In this document: piece by piece, positions 43,722-52,797 of the stretch
Layout of the letters: each line of letters starts with the position of its first letter
How positions within the stretch are numbered: the first letter of the stretch is position 1
Assembly: GCA_009829735.1 (NCBI GenBank)
Contig: CM020619.1
Span: 12,577,777-12,641,776 of the forward strand
DNA: 64,000 nt
Reading direction: 5' to 3'
DNA from: Pyropia yezoensis
Lineage: Eukaryota > Rhodophyta > Bangiophyceae > Bangiales > Bangiaceae
Translations under genes and position numbers: made by a program
The notes under the pieces: generated by a model
Told to the model about the DNA's origin: nothing
Databases searched by the model: none
The model's input: the letters and a program-made list of their open reading frames with translations, nothing else

Positions 43722-46235
43722 TCACTGTCTTCTTGCTTCGGCTGGCACCCCATCACCGTCAGGCCCAGGCGTAGGCGCGCCCTTGGTCTTCTCGGCCAAC
43801 TGCCGCGCCCACATCCGCTTGTACTCGCTGGTGGGCACCCGCGCCAACAGCTCCAGGTGGCTGCCCCGCTCCACCACCGACCCGTCGCGCATGACCAGGA
43901 TTTCATCCGCGTCCACAACGGTGGACAGTCGATGCGCGACGATGAGGCACGTCCGGTCCGTACCGAGCGCCGCCAGCGCGGCAGTCACCTTTTGCTCTGT
44001 TGCTGTGTCCAGCGCAGCCGACGCCTCGTCCAGGGTGAGAATGGCGGCGCCCTTGAGAATGCACCGCGCAATGGCCACACGTTGCCGCTCCCCGCCCGAC
44101 AGCTTGGCGCCGCGCTCGCCGACGAGAGTATCATAGCCGGCGGGCATGGCCATAATCGCGTCGTGCACCTGCGCGGCGCGGGCGGCGGCTTCCACCTCGG
44201 TGGGCGACGCACCAGGTCGCCCATACGCAATGTTGTAGTAAAGCGACTCGTTGAACAGCACAGTGTCCTGGGAGACAATGCCAATGGCCTCGCGCAGAGA
44301 CGCTTGAGTCACCTGACTGATGTCCTGCCCGTCAATGAGAATCCGCCCGCTGGTCAGGTCGTACAGGCGGTAGAGGAGGCGAAGCGTGGTGGACTTGCCC
44401 GACCCAGAGGATCCGACAATGGCCAGCGTCTTGCCAGCGGGCACACGGAAGGATACGTTCGAGACCACTGAAGCGGTGCGGGCGTCTGTTTCCAACGAGG
44501 CCCGGTCGGGCGCCACCACATCTCCATTCTTGGGAGCCCCATTCGCGGACGTGGCGGCCACGGCGGCAGCCTCGACCGAAGACACCAGTGGTTCTCCCGC
44601 ACCATACGCGAACGACACGTTCTCAAACACAACCTCCCCACCTGTCACCTTCAGGTCTGGTGCACCCGGCGCGTCCCGCACCCGTGCCGGCCGGGCAAGG
44701 ACGTCAAACAGGTTCTGCATGTCAATGAGGCTCTGCTTGAGCTCCCGGTACTGCCAGCCCAGAAATCCCAGTGGAACCCACAGCTGCTGCAGCAACGCGG
44801 CGGCCATGACCAAGTCGCCCACGCTCATTACCCCCGCGGCAATGCCCTGCGCGGCGAGCACCAGCACGCCTGTCAAGCCGCACGCAAAGATGGAGCTCTG
44901 GCCCGCGTTGAGCACAGCAAACTCCCACTCGCTCTTGACGGCGGCCACCTCGTGGGCGGCCAGGCAGGCGTCATAGCGCTCCAACTCGAAGCCCGCATTG
45001 TCAAAGACACGAACCGTCTCGTAATTGGTCAGCGAGTCCACCAGCTTGGCCGACGCTTCATTGTCCACGCTGTTCATTCGTGCGCGGGTGATGGCCATCT
45101 TGTTGTTTTGTACCAGTGTGAATGTCAAGAAGACAACAAAAGTGGCCAGCGTCACAGCCGCGAATGGCCACGTGAAGCGACGCGCCAGCAGCCCACACAC
45201 GAGCGAAAGCTCAAAAATGGAAGGCACAAAAGAGAAGAGCGCCGCCCGGAAAATAATCTGCACGGCCCTTGTTCCCCGGTCCACAATGCGTGTCAGCTGC
45301 CCGGTACGGGAGGAGGTGTGAAAGGCAGACTCGAGGGTATGCAGGTGGCCAAACGTCGCGCGCGTCACCCGTCGGCCCAGCCGCTGACCTGACGAGGCAA
45401 ACACCGCATTGCGGAGCTCATGGGCCACTGACACCACCACCTTGACCAGCCCATGTGCCAACAGGATTTGCACCGCCGACCGCACCGCCGCCGCCGCCAC
45501 CCCCGCGCTGGTGGTGGTCGCGGAGGCCAGCGCCACCGCATCGACCGCCCGCCGGTAGAGGAGTGTCACCGAAATGCCCAGCAGCTTGGACACGACCATA
45601 CACGCAACAGCCGCCAGCAGGCGCATCAGCACCTTGGGCTCCTCCGCCGCCACGGAGCGGAGGTACCCCAGCAGCGACGCGAGGGTGCCCTTGGCGCGGG
45701 AAGCGGTCAGGCGGGACACCTCATCCGCCGACTCGGCGGCAGTGAGGGCGCGCACCTGCTGGAGGCTCCGCGTGCTGGCCGCCTCGGGGGAGACCAGCGG
45801 GAGGGGTGGCAGCGCCCCGCCGGCCGCCGCGGGCGTCGCCGCAGACGACACGAGCAGTGGGCGCACTCGGCAGCGGCGGCGGGGAGCGCAAGTGGTGGCA
45901 GCGGCGGCAGAGGCTACGCCACCACGGCCAGGGCACCGGCCGGCCCCCAACAGGAACGCAGAGGAGCGGGTGCCCACACGCCGGGCCGCCACGACGGCTC
46001 CAGCAGGGGGGACAAACGCCCACATGCCACCGGAAGGCGGACCCCACCTGGGGGAGGCCGCCATCACCGCGGCCGCCACGACAAGGGATGAGGCACGAGA
46101 ACGACCGCAGTGACGCGGTCGGCGGGTCCACGGCGGGGTGGGAACGACGCCAGGGGTGACGACACACATGCAACCGGTACGGCGCGCCAGGATGTGGCTG
46201 TGCAGGCGCGGGTGTGTGGAGGCAAGCGCCTCCAT
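43722..46235 (-). CDS. ATM1/ABCB7-like mitochondrial ABC half-transporter
   Basis: 837 residues in one frame; an internal Met at 46,064 (residue 58) is an alternative start. The Arg/Ser/Ala-rich N-terminus of about 150 residues with few acids fits a mitochondrial transit peptide. A six-helix ABC membrane domain follows (about 190-500), including the segment with N-E-A-S-A-K and N-Y-E-T-V-R-V-F that is typical of the ATM1/ABCB7/HMT1 group. The nucleotide-binding domain has Walker A GSSGSGKST (608-616), signature LSGGERQR (712-719), Walker B ILTLDE (732-737) and the H-loop His768. Members export a glutathione-linked sulphur compound needed for cytosolic Fe-S protein assembly. An insert of about 40 low-complexity residues separates the A-loop from Walker A. 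It is divergent with KIN17. Confidence 0.92.
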   Translation of the reverse strand: MEALASTHPRLHSHILARRTGCMCVVTPGVVPTPPWTRRPRHCGRSRASSLVVAAAVMAASPRWGPPSGGMWAFVPPAGAVVAARRVGTRSSAFLLGAGRCPGRGGVASAAAATTCAPRRRCRVRPLLVSSAATPAAAGGALPPLPLVSPEAASTRSLQQVRALTAAESADEVSRLTASRAKGTLASLLGYLRSVAAEEPKVLMRLLAAVACMVVSKLLGISVTLLYRRAVDAVALASATTTSAGVAAAAVRSAVQILLAHGLVKVVVSVAHELRNAVFASSGQRLGRRVTRATFGHLHTLESAFHTSSRTGQLTRIVDRGTRAVQIIFRAALFSFVPSIFELSLVCGLLARRFTWPFAAVTLATFVVFLTFTLVQNNKMAITRARMNSVDNEASAKLVDSLTNYETVRVFDNAGFELERYDACLAAHEVAAVKSEWEFAVLNAGQSSIFACGLTGVLVLAAQGIAAGVMSVGDLVMAAALLQQLWVPLGFLGWQYRELKQSLIDMQNLFDVLARPARVRDAPGAPDLKVTGGEVVFENVSFAYGAGEPLVSSVEAAAVAATSANGAPKNGDVVAPDRASLETDARTASVVSNVSFRVPAGKTLAIVGSSGSGKSTTLRLLYRLYDLTSGRILIDGQDISQVTQASLREAIGIVSQDTVLFNESLYYNIAYGRPGASPTEVEAAARAAQVHDAIMAMPAGYDTLVGERGAKLSGGERQRVAIARCILKGAAILTLDEASAALDTATEQKVTAALAALGTDRTCLIVAHRLSTVVDADEILVMRDGSVVERGSHLELLARVPTSEYKRMWARQLAEKTKGAPTPGPDGDGVPAEARRQ

Positions 46236-46864
46236 CGCTGCCCTCGTTCGCAGTCCGCCTCCAGTAGAGGGCGTCTGTTCCTGTCCAGATGCTCAAGGGA
46301 GATTGAGAGCGACTTTCACAGCCGTCTTTCCACTGGAGCGCCGTCCGATTGGCGTCAAATCGTGAAACCTCACGCTTTGCATGGCACGAACCGACTGCGG
46401 TCGGAAACAAAAATTGATTCCTTCGAAGGCCCCCGAAGGTTCGTGAATGAAGTTGATTACGTATTTGTGTATGATACCGCGGATGTGTGTACTGTACAGT
46501 ACCACGTCGATGTACTGTGCGGTACATACAACCGCTGGAGCCAGAGCCCGCTGTTTTACACACATTTACATACATCCCATCGTTCCGCGTCGCTACGCCT
46601 ACGCAGCGGTACCGCTGCGTCACGGCGGTTCTCACCCTGCCGCCCCTGTTTTTGCGGCTACCACCCGCCGCACCAACTCTGCAGCTGCCTGTCGGTCCCC
46701 ACGTCGACTTTGCGGCTGCTTCTTGCCCGCTTGTGCTGCCTCGCCGGCCCGTGGTCTTGTTCTGGTTTGTGACCGTCGTTGCGACCACCCTCATTCCGCC
46801 ACCACACGGAGGCTCTCACCTCTGCGCCGCCGCTACCCCCCTTCTCCTGTCCCCATTGTTTGCC
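46236..46864. promoter_or_regulatory. Bidirectional promoter region with GTAC palindromes
   Basis: This 629-bp spacer separates the ABC transporter (-) from KIN17 (+). It contains the perfect 14-bp palindrome GTACTGTACAGTAC (46,489-46,502) and, just after it, ATGTAC/GTACAT arms at about 46,510-46,527, so five GTAC cores lie within 40 bp. GTAC is the core bound by SBP-type copper-response regulators in green algae; whether that applies here is unknown. No TATA box was identified. Confidence 0.4.
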
Positions 46865-48187
46865 ATGGGTTCTGGCGGCGGTGGCCCCGCGTTGACGCCC
46901 AAAGCCATCAGCAAGTCCATCAAGGCCAAAGGCCTCCTCCGCCTCCGCTGGTACTGCCAAATGTGCACCAAGCAGTGCCGCGACGAGAACGGCTTTCAAA
47001 ACCACTGCCGCTCCCCCGGCCACGTGCGCGCGCTCGCCGCCTTTACCGAAGCCCCCGACGCGCACGTGGCGGACTTTTCCGCCCGCTTCACCGACGCCTT
47101 CCTCGCCGAGCTCCGCCGCCGCGCCGGCGCGGGCGTGGCGGTGCCCGCCAACTCGGTCTACCAAGATGTTATCCGGGAGCGCCACCACGTGCACATGAAC
47201 GCGACGCGGTGGGCGACGCTGGCCGAGTTTGTCGCCGCTCTCGGCGCGAGCGGCCGCGCGGTGGTGGAGGAGCGGCAGGGCATCTGGTACGTGGCGTACG
47301 TGGACGCCGAGGCGGCCGAGCGCGACGCCGTCGCCGCCGCCGTCGAGGCGCGGGCGGAGCGGGCGGGCGACGAGCGGGCGGACCGGCAGCTGGCGGCGGC
47401 GCTGGCCGCCGCCAATGCCGCCGCCAATGCCGGCGGCGGCGCGGGGCAGGCCGGCACCGCTGCCGGGGCGGCTGCGGGCGGCGCTGCCGCCCCGCCCGTG
47501 CCGCTGGTGAGAAAGGGCAAGGCCGCCACCACTGGCACGCCATTTACCATGCGCCTGGGCAGCGGCGGTGGCGGTGGCGCCGGCGGCGGCGTCGCCGACA
47601 GCGGCAGTGGCGCCGCCAGTGGGGGGACGGCCGCTCCGGGCCCGGCGGTGGCGGGAAGGGGCAGCGGCAGCGGTGCTGCCGTTGCCGCCGCCGCTGTCGC
47701 CCCCGCCCGTCGGCTGGGCAGCCTGGGCGGCGGGCCCGCCCGGGGGCGATCGGCGGGCCGCCCCAACGCCCTGCGGGCGGCAGCCAAGGCGGCGGCCAAG
47801 GCGGCCGCGGTGGCCCCGCCGTCGCCACCACCACCACCACCACCACCACCACCACCACCACCGGCGCCGCCTGTCGAGGCGGCAGCCGCGACGGCCGCGC
47901 CAGCTGGCGCAGCCGCATCACCGGCGGCGGCGCAGCCGCCGCCGACCGTGACCGCTGACCCCGAGGCGGCAGCCGTGGCGGCGACGGCGGGGCGGCGGCC
48001 ACGCCCACGGAGCAGCCGCTGGGACCGCCCCCCCCCGGCCGCCGCTGTGGGCGCTGCCGCCGGCGGTGGCGGCAGAGACGGCAACGGTGGCGGCACCGAT
48101 GGCGGTGGCGGCGGCAGCGGCGACGTCAGCCGCTGGGGACCCCCGCCCCCACCGCCGTCGGCGCCATCTGGTGGCGGCGGCGCCTGA
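46865..48187 (+). CDS. KIN17: KIN17-like DNA/RNA-binding protein
   Basis: 440 residues from the Met at 46,865. The N-terminus carries the family hallmark KIKAKGLxxLRWYCQMC-like block: a zinc finger with C31, C34, H47 and H53, followed by a winged-helix domain (about 54-146) including the H-H-V-H-M-N-A-T-R-W segment. KIN17 proteins bind curved DNA and RNA and act in replication, repair and splicing. From residue 150 on, the protein is Ala/Gly/Pro low complexity, including a poly-Pro tract encoded by a CCA microsatellite near 47,825-47,862. The C-terminal SH3/KOW tandem usual in animal and plant KIN17 is not visible. It could have been lost or replaced, or could lie beyond an unrecognised splice. 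It is convergent with the RHD3-like gene. Confidence 0.9.
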   Translation: MGSGGGGPALTPKAISKSIKAKGLLRLRWYCQMCTKQCRDENGFQNHCRSPGHVRALAAFTEAPDAHVADFSARFTDAFLAELRRRAGAGVAVPANSVYQDVIRERHHVHMNATRWATLAEFVAALGASGRAVVEERQGIWYVAYVDAEAAERDAVAAAVEARAERAGDERADRQLAAALAAANAAANAGGGAGQAGTAAGAAAGGAAAPPVPLVRKGKAATTGTPFTMRLGSGGGGGAGGGVADSGSGAASGGTAAPGPAVAGRGSGSGAAVAAAAVAPARRLGSLGGGPARGRSAGRPNALRAAAKAAAKAAAVAPPSPPPPPPPPPPPPPAPPVEAAAATAAPAGAAASPAAAQPPPTVTADPEAAAVAATAGRRPRPRSSRWDRPPPAAAVGAAAGGGGRDGNGGGTDGGGGGSGDVSRWGPPPPPPSAPSGGGGA

Positions 48188-48845
48188 CACGGTGGCGCCC
48201 GTCGCCGCGGCTCGGCGTCGGCACGGCGGCGGGCGCTCCTGCCAGGTGGATGCTGCGGTGGGTCCCTGGTGGCGGCGGCCGCGCGTGGCCACACCGTGGG
48301 GAGTTGTCGGCGGCAGGGGTGGTGGGGTGGGGTGGTGTTGGCTTTGCTTTTCCCCCTCCGCCTCTGTGGCGGTCGCCTTCTCCCTGCCCGGCGTCGGTCG
48401 GCACTGGCTGAGCCTCGTGGGAGCCGCGAGGGGCCTACCGGCGGGGGCCCGCGGTCCGTTGTGGAGCCGCGGTTTTCCGGCTGCGCCGCGGGCGCGCTGC
48501 CCGCCGCCGGCGGCCGGCGCGCGACTGGTGCGGGGGGGGAAGGGGTACGCAGCTGGCCGGCCCGCGTCCCACAGACGGGCGGCGTCAGCACGTGGTGCCA
48601 GCGGCGGCTGCCCCCACCCCCCGCGATGCTGTTGGCTGGTGCCGCGAGGGGTTCTCGTGGGATCCTCGTGACGACGTCTCCCCCACCCCATGCCCCCCCG
48701 GCCTTCCGCCTTCAGCCCCTGAGCGAGCCCGTCGGATACCAGCGCGTGGAAGAAAAAAAGTGATGATGAGATCGTAGGGACGCATCGTAAAAATAGAGCG
48801 CACGTACAGTGCGGTGCATCCCCTCTCCCCGCCCCTCTCCCCTCG
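48188..48845. other. Convergent 3' spacer after KIN17
   Basis: GC-rich, with no supported gene. An AT-rich patch at 48,748-48,800 (GAAAAAAAGTGATGATGAG, AAAAATAG) could hold 3'-end signals for either convergent transcript. Confidence 0.5.
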
Positions 48846-51800
48846 TCACAAGTCCGCGTCCACCCGCACCATTGGCTGTACCCGCGCGGCGGTGACCACC
48901 CCCGCGGCGGCGGTGAGGGCGCCCCCGACGCGGGGCGGCAGCCGCCGCGCCGCCACCTCGGCGGCGCGGCTCAGCTGCGCGACCGCCCCCGCCGCCGACC
49001 GGTCGCCGTCATTTGCGGCGGCGGCGGTGAGGCCGACGCCCAGCGGTCCGACGGAGGGGGCGCCGTCGACGGCGGCCGTCCAGCTGCCGCCGCCCGCCAC
49101 CGTCAGCGCCGATGACAGGTGGAGGCCCACCCGCCCGCCGCGGGGGGGCCGGCCGGGCGCGGGCGCCCGGCGGGCGCGGCGACGGGCGTCGCGTTCGAGC
49201 GCCGCCGCGGCCCGGAGCGCGACGCCCGCGCTGCCCGGGTGGCGGGTGAGCGCATCGGCAATGGCCGTCTCGAGGGACGCCAGCGCCGCCGCGGGGGACA
49301 GACCGGGGACAACAGCCTCTAGTTGTTCCAGGTCGCGGGCGTGCGCGCGAAAGTAATCGAGGGCAATGATGCCCGTTTCGTAGGCCGCCTCTTCGCCATA
49401 GACCATGCTCGGGTCGACGTCTCCAGAAGACAGCGATCGAGTGAGCAAGTCCATCGCCGCCACCCGCGACCGCCGCAGGGCCGTGTGGTAAAGGGGTCGC
49501 ACCACCCCTTCCAGGCGGAGGGTCAGGGCCGCCCGCTTGGCTGTCACCACCGTCTGAGCGCCGGGACCCAACATGGACGTGCGGCGGTCAAAGTCTGCGA
49601 GCGCGTACACAATCGTCGCCGCAGCGGTGTCGCCAAACGACGGAGGGGGAGGGAAAGGCCCCGATAGAGAGCGCGCGGCTTTTTCTATCGCCGCCAGCGC
49701 TGCCGTTGCCGCCCGGCTGGCCGCTATGTCAGCAGTGTAGAGAGCGAGCAGCTGCCGCCGGCTGGGGGGGGCAGCTACCGAACCGCCGCCGCCGCCGACA
49801 CCCACCGCGCCTGCTGCAAGGGGGCGTGGCCAGCCGCCACCGCCAACGCCACCGGGGGGAGCGGCGGGATTGACTCCCGCACCCGCGGAAGCCACCCACG
49901 TGGATACTGAGGCGAGGGCGGCGGCCGCAGCCGCCGCAGCCCCGCCCTGGGCGGCCCCCGCCGTGGCAGCACCATCTGCCTCGAGGACCGCCCGCCAGGC
50001 CATACCCACCATCATGGCAGCCGCGTGGCTAGGGAGCTGCTTGGAGCACGCCCGCGGCAGCAGCGATGGTGGTCCTGTCGGCGTCGACGCAGCCGAGGGG
50101 AAGCGCCGGGAAGAGTCCCCAGCCTCTTCCCCCCGAACTAAGGCCGGGTCCGAAGCGTTGAGCCGCAACCGCAAGTCCCCAATGGCGGCGCGCCACTCGA
50201 GCGCTCGGTACCGCGGGTGGGGCAGCCCCACGACGGACACCAGGAAGACCGCGTCGAGGGGCATGCCGACAAGCGCCGCGGGGCGGGGCGTGTCGGCCCA
50301 CAGGCGGATCACATCCGCGCGCAGGGTGGCTTCCAGGCCTGCGAGCCGCGCCGCATCCGCGGCAGCACCCGCCGCAGCGCCCTCCACAGCCCCGCCGTCC
50401 GCGTCGTGGAGCACAAAGATCAGCGCTGTTGGTCGCAATGCGGCGTTATTGCCAGCGCTCGCCTGCGCACGCGCCGACCGCGATGGCCGTGCCGCCCGGC
50501 CGGGACGGCCCGCGGCAACAGAGCCCGCCCCCCCTGTGACGGTGGACACGTCCCCTTCCACCGATGTGGCGGCGGTAAGGGTGCCGACACCCCCGCCCGC
50601 CCCACCCCCGCGGCCTCCTCCATCTGGGTCACCCAAAAGGGCGCCAACCTTTCCAAAGATGTACCGCAGGGTGTCGTAGCCGCAAGCCGAGTGGCGGGTG
50701 CCCACATCATCTGCCCACAAGTGAAAGAGAAAGGCGTCCGTGACAGGGAGGGCGGCAGCTGACGCGGCGGCGCCCAGGGGGGTCTCCCCGCCACCGACAT
50801 CCAGCACCATCAGTCGCCGGGGGCGGGGCGTCTGCGCGGCGACTTGGGCCGCCGCCGCAGCTGCAGCTGCGGCGGCAGCAGCAGCAGCAGCGGGGCGGCG
50901 GCCCCGCATACGCCACCCTGAAGGTGGTAGCACGACCGGCTCTGGTGCCGGAGGCGCGGACGACCAGTCGGCGGGCACCACCCCGACCGACAGCACGGGA
51001 GCTTTGGCAGCCTGCACCCGCCCGGGTGGTAGCCGCCCATGGATGGGAAAGGTAGTGCCAAACAGGGCGTTGGCGACAGACGACTTGCCGGTGCGGGCGG
51101 GGCCAATCATGGTAATGGCCACCACGTCCGCGTCGTCCTCCTCTTCATCTTCAGTGTCGGTCGTTTCGGCAGCGGTGGATGCCACCGTGTCGGGGCTGCC
51201 GCCCCCAAACAGACGCCGCGCAGGAGCGGCGGCCGCGCCACCCCGCCCCGATGCCCGACGGCCGCTGGCCCGGTTCGACGACCCGGCGGCGGCAAAGTCC
51301 TCCAACAGCCCCCGCGCGACGCGGCCGGACGGTGGGGGTGTGGCCATCACAGGGGAAGGTGGCACGTCAGGCGCGCCGCCCACCCCGCCGCCGTCATCCA
51401 CTGGGTAGTCCCCATAGTCCACCCCCCCATCGTAACCCGCCTCCAGCGCGTCGTCAAAGCCCGGGTCGTCATAGGCGTCCTCGTCATCATCGCCATACGC
51501 AGCGTCGACAACGTAGCCCGTGTCGTACTCGTCGGTGCGCTCGAGAAAGTCATCGTTGGCGTCTGCCCCATCGTCCATCGCGGCCGCCCAGTCGTCTACA
51601 TAGTCCGCCTCCCCCCCAGCAACGTAGTCCCCCTCAGAGGGGGGCGTGCCGTGGAGGGAGCGCCGCTGCAAGGCGTCGGCCGCAACCTCCGACGCGGTCG
51701 CCCCGGGGCCGAGGCCGTGCGGCAGGTCCGCCGGCCACGCGCGGCGGCGGCTGCCGCTCCCCCACTCCCCCTCCCCGTCGGCGGTGGTGGCAGAGGAGGT

Positions 51801-52376
51801 GGGCGGCAGCGGCAGCGGCGCGGCGCCGCTGCTGCCGCCGCCCGCCCGGAGGGCGGCGGCAAACCAGGCCGCCATGGGCGCGTCCCCGAGCAGGCCGCCC
51901 GACGCGTCAATGAGCGTCAGGGGGGGGGGCGGGGGGGCGGGGGGGGGGGCGCCTTGGCCATGGCGCCCCCACCCGCCCCCGAGGGGGGGGGGGGGGGGGG
52001 GCCTCCCGGCTGGCAGCGCCACCCATCGCAAAGATGCCCTACCCCACCACGGGCCGACGGTGGGGGGGCGGGGGGGCGGGGGGGCGGGGGGGGCACGCAA
52101 CCGACGCCAGAGATCCCCTGTGCAGCCGCCCACGGAAAAAAAAAAGAGGGTGGCGCAACGAGGAGGGCAGGGTGGCGGGGAGGGGGGGGAAGGGGCCGAG
52201 CGGGCGGGTGTGCGCAGCACGGCCGCCCACACCGACGCGCCGGTGGGGCGCGGGAAAGGGGAAGGGGGGGGGGGGGGGGTGGAGTTGAAGCGGCGGCGGC
52301 GCCACGCCACCAACCGGGAGCCGATCCGGTCACGGGGTGTCCCGCACCGACGAGCCCCGGCAGCGGCGCGTACCAA
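48846..52376 (-). CDS. RHD3/Sey1/atlastin-like dynamin-family GTPase
   Basis: A frame of 1,176 codons. The core resembles RHD3/Sey1, which fuse ER membranes: an LTLIDASGG strand at about residue 153, P-loop GPARTGKSS (425-433, Lys431), a D-x-x-G-like LDVGG strand, the FLFHLWADDVG motif (about 547), a LIFVLHDAD strand in the G4 region (about 651) and a helical middle domain. Features that differ from the family: about 250 low-complexity, partly acidic residues between the N-terminal strand and the P-loop, an Ala-rich insert before the D-x-x-G strand, His in place of the usual Arg of the G4 RD motif, and no visible C-terminal transmembrane hairpin. The start is uncertain because residues 1-150 are Pro-rich and derive from G/C homopolymers; a first exon elsewhere is possible. 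Confidence 0.75.
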   Translation of the reverse strand: MVRAAAGARRCGTPRDRIGSRLVAWRRRRFNSTPPPPPSPFPRPTGASVWAAVLRTPARSAPSPPSPPPCPPRCATLFFFSVGGCTGDLWRRLRAPPAPPPPRPPTVGPWWGRASLRWVALPAGRPPPPPPLGGGWGRHGQGAPPPAPPPPPLTLIDASGGLLGDAPMAAWFAAALRAGGGSSGAAPLPLPPTSSATTADGEGEWGSGSRRRAWPADLPHGLGPGATASEVAADALQRRSLHGTPPSEGDYVAGGEADYVDDWAAAMDDGADANDDFLERTDEYDTGYVVDAAYGDDDEDAYDDPGFDDALEAGYDGGVDYGDYPVDDGGGVGGAPDVPPSPVMATPPPSGRVARGLLEDFAAAGSSNRASGRRASGRGGAAAAPARRLFGGGSPDTVASTAAETTDTEDEEEDDADVVAITMIGPARTGKSSVANALFGTTFPIHGRLPPGRVQAAKAPVLSVGVVPADWSSAPPAPEPVVLPPSGWRMRGRRPAAAAAAAAAAAAAAAQVAAQTPRPRRLMVLDVGGGETPLGAAASAAALPVTDAFLFHLWADDVGTRHSACGYDTLRYIFGKVGALLGDPDGGGRGGGAGGGVGTLTAATSVEGDVSTVTGGAGSVAAGRPGRAARPSRSARAQASAGNNAALRPTALIFVLHDADGGAVEGAAAGAAADAARLAGLEATLRADVIRLWADTPRPAALVGMPLDAVFLVSVVGLPHPRYRALEWRAAIGDLRLRLNASDPALVRGEEAGDSSRRFPSAASTPTGPPSLLPRACSKQLPSHAAAMMVGMAWRAVLEADGAATAGAAQGGAAAAAAAALASVSTWVASAGAGVNPAAPPGGVGGGGWPRPLAAGAVGVGGGGGSVAAPPSRRQLLALYTADIAASRAATAALAAIEKAARSLSGPFPPPPSFGDTAAATIVYALADFDRRTSMLGPGAQTVVTAKRAALTLRLEGVVRPLYHTALRRSRVAAMDLLTRSLSSGDVDPSMVYGEEAAYETGIIALDYFRAHARDLEQLEAVVPGLSPAAALASLETAIADALTRHPGSAGVALRAAAALERDARRRARRAPAPGRPPRGGRVGLHLSSALTVAGGGSWTAAVDGAPSVGPLGVGLTAAAANDGDRSAAGAVAQLSRAAEVAARRLPPRVGGALTAAAGVVTAARVQPMVRVDADL

Positions 52377-52499
52377 GCCGGGACAGAGGGGTGGGCGCGG
52401 CGTGGGAGGGATGGGGAGGAGGAGGAGGAGTCAACAGCGGCAGGGGGGGGGAGGTGGGCAGCAGCGCGTGTCCACCGCTGGCCACGGACACACGCGCAG

Positions 52500-52537
<38 letters not shown>

Positions 52538-52766
52538 TTCCTCTGCCCTGCCGCCGCGCCTGCCGCCGCCGAGTCGTCCGCCGCCCAGCCCCTGCCGCAG
52601 CAACCGTGGCAGGGGGGGAGGGGGGGGTGGGGGGGGGGGTACGCGGGGGCGCGGGAAGGAGGAGAGGGTAGGAGGCAGCGGCGGCGGGCGTGGGTGAGGA
52701 GGGGGGGGAGATAGGGGCGAGGTGCCAGAGGAGCGGCTAGAGGGCGTGGCGGGCGGGGGGGGGGGA

Positions 52767-52797
<31 letters not shown>

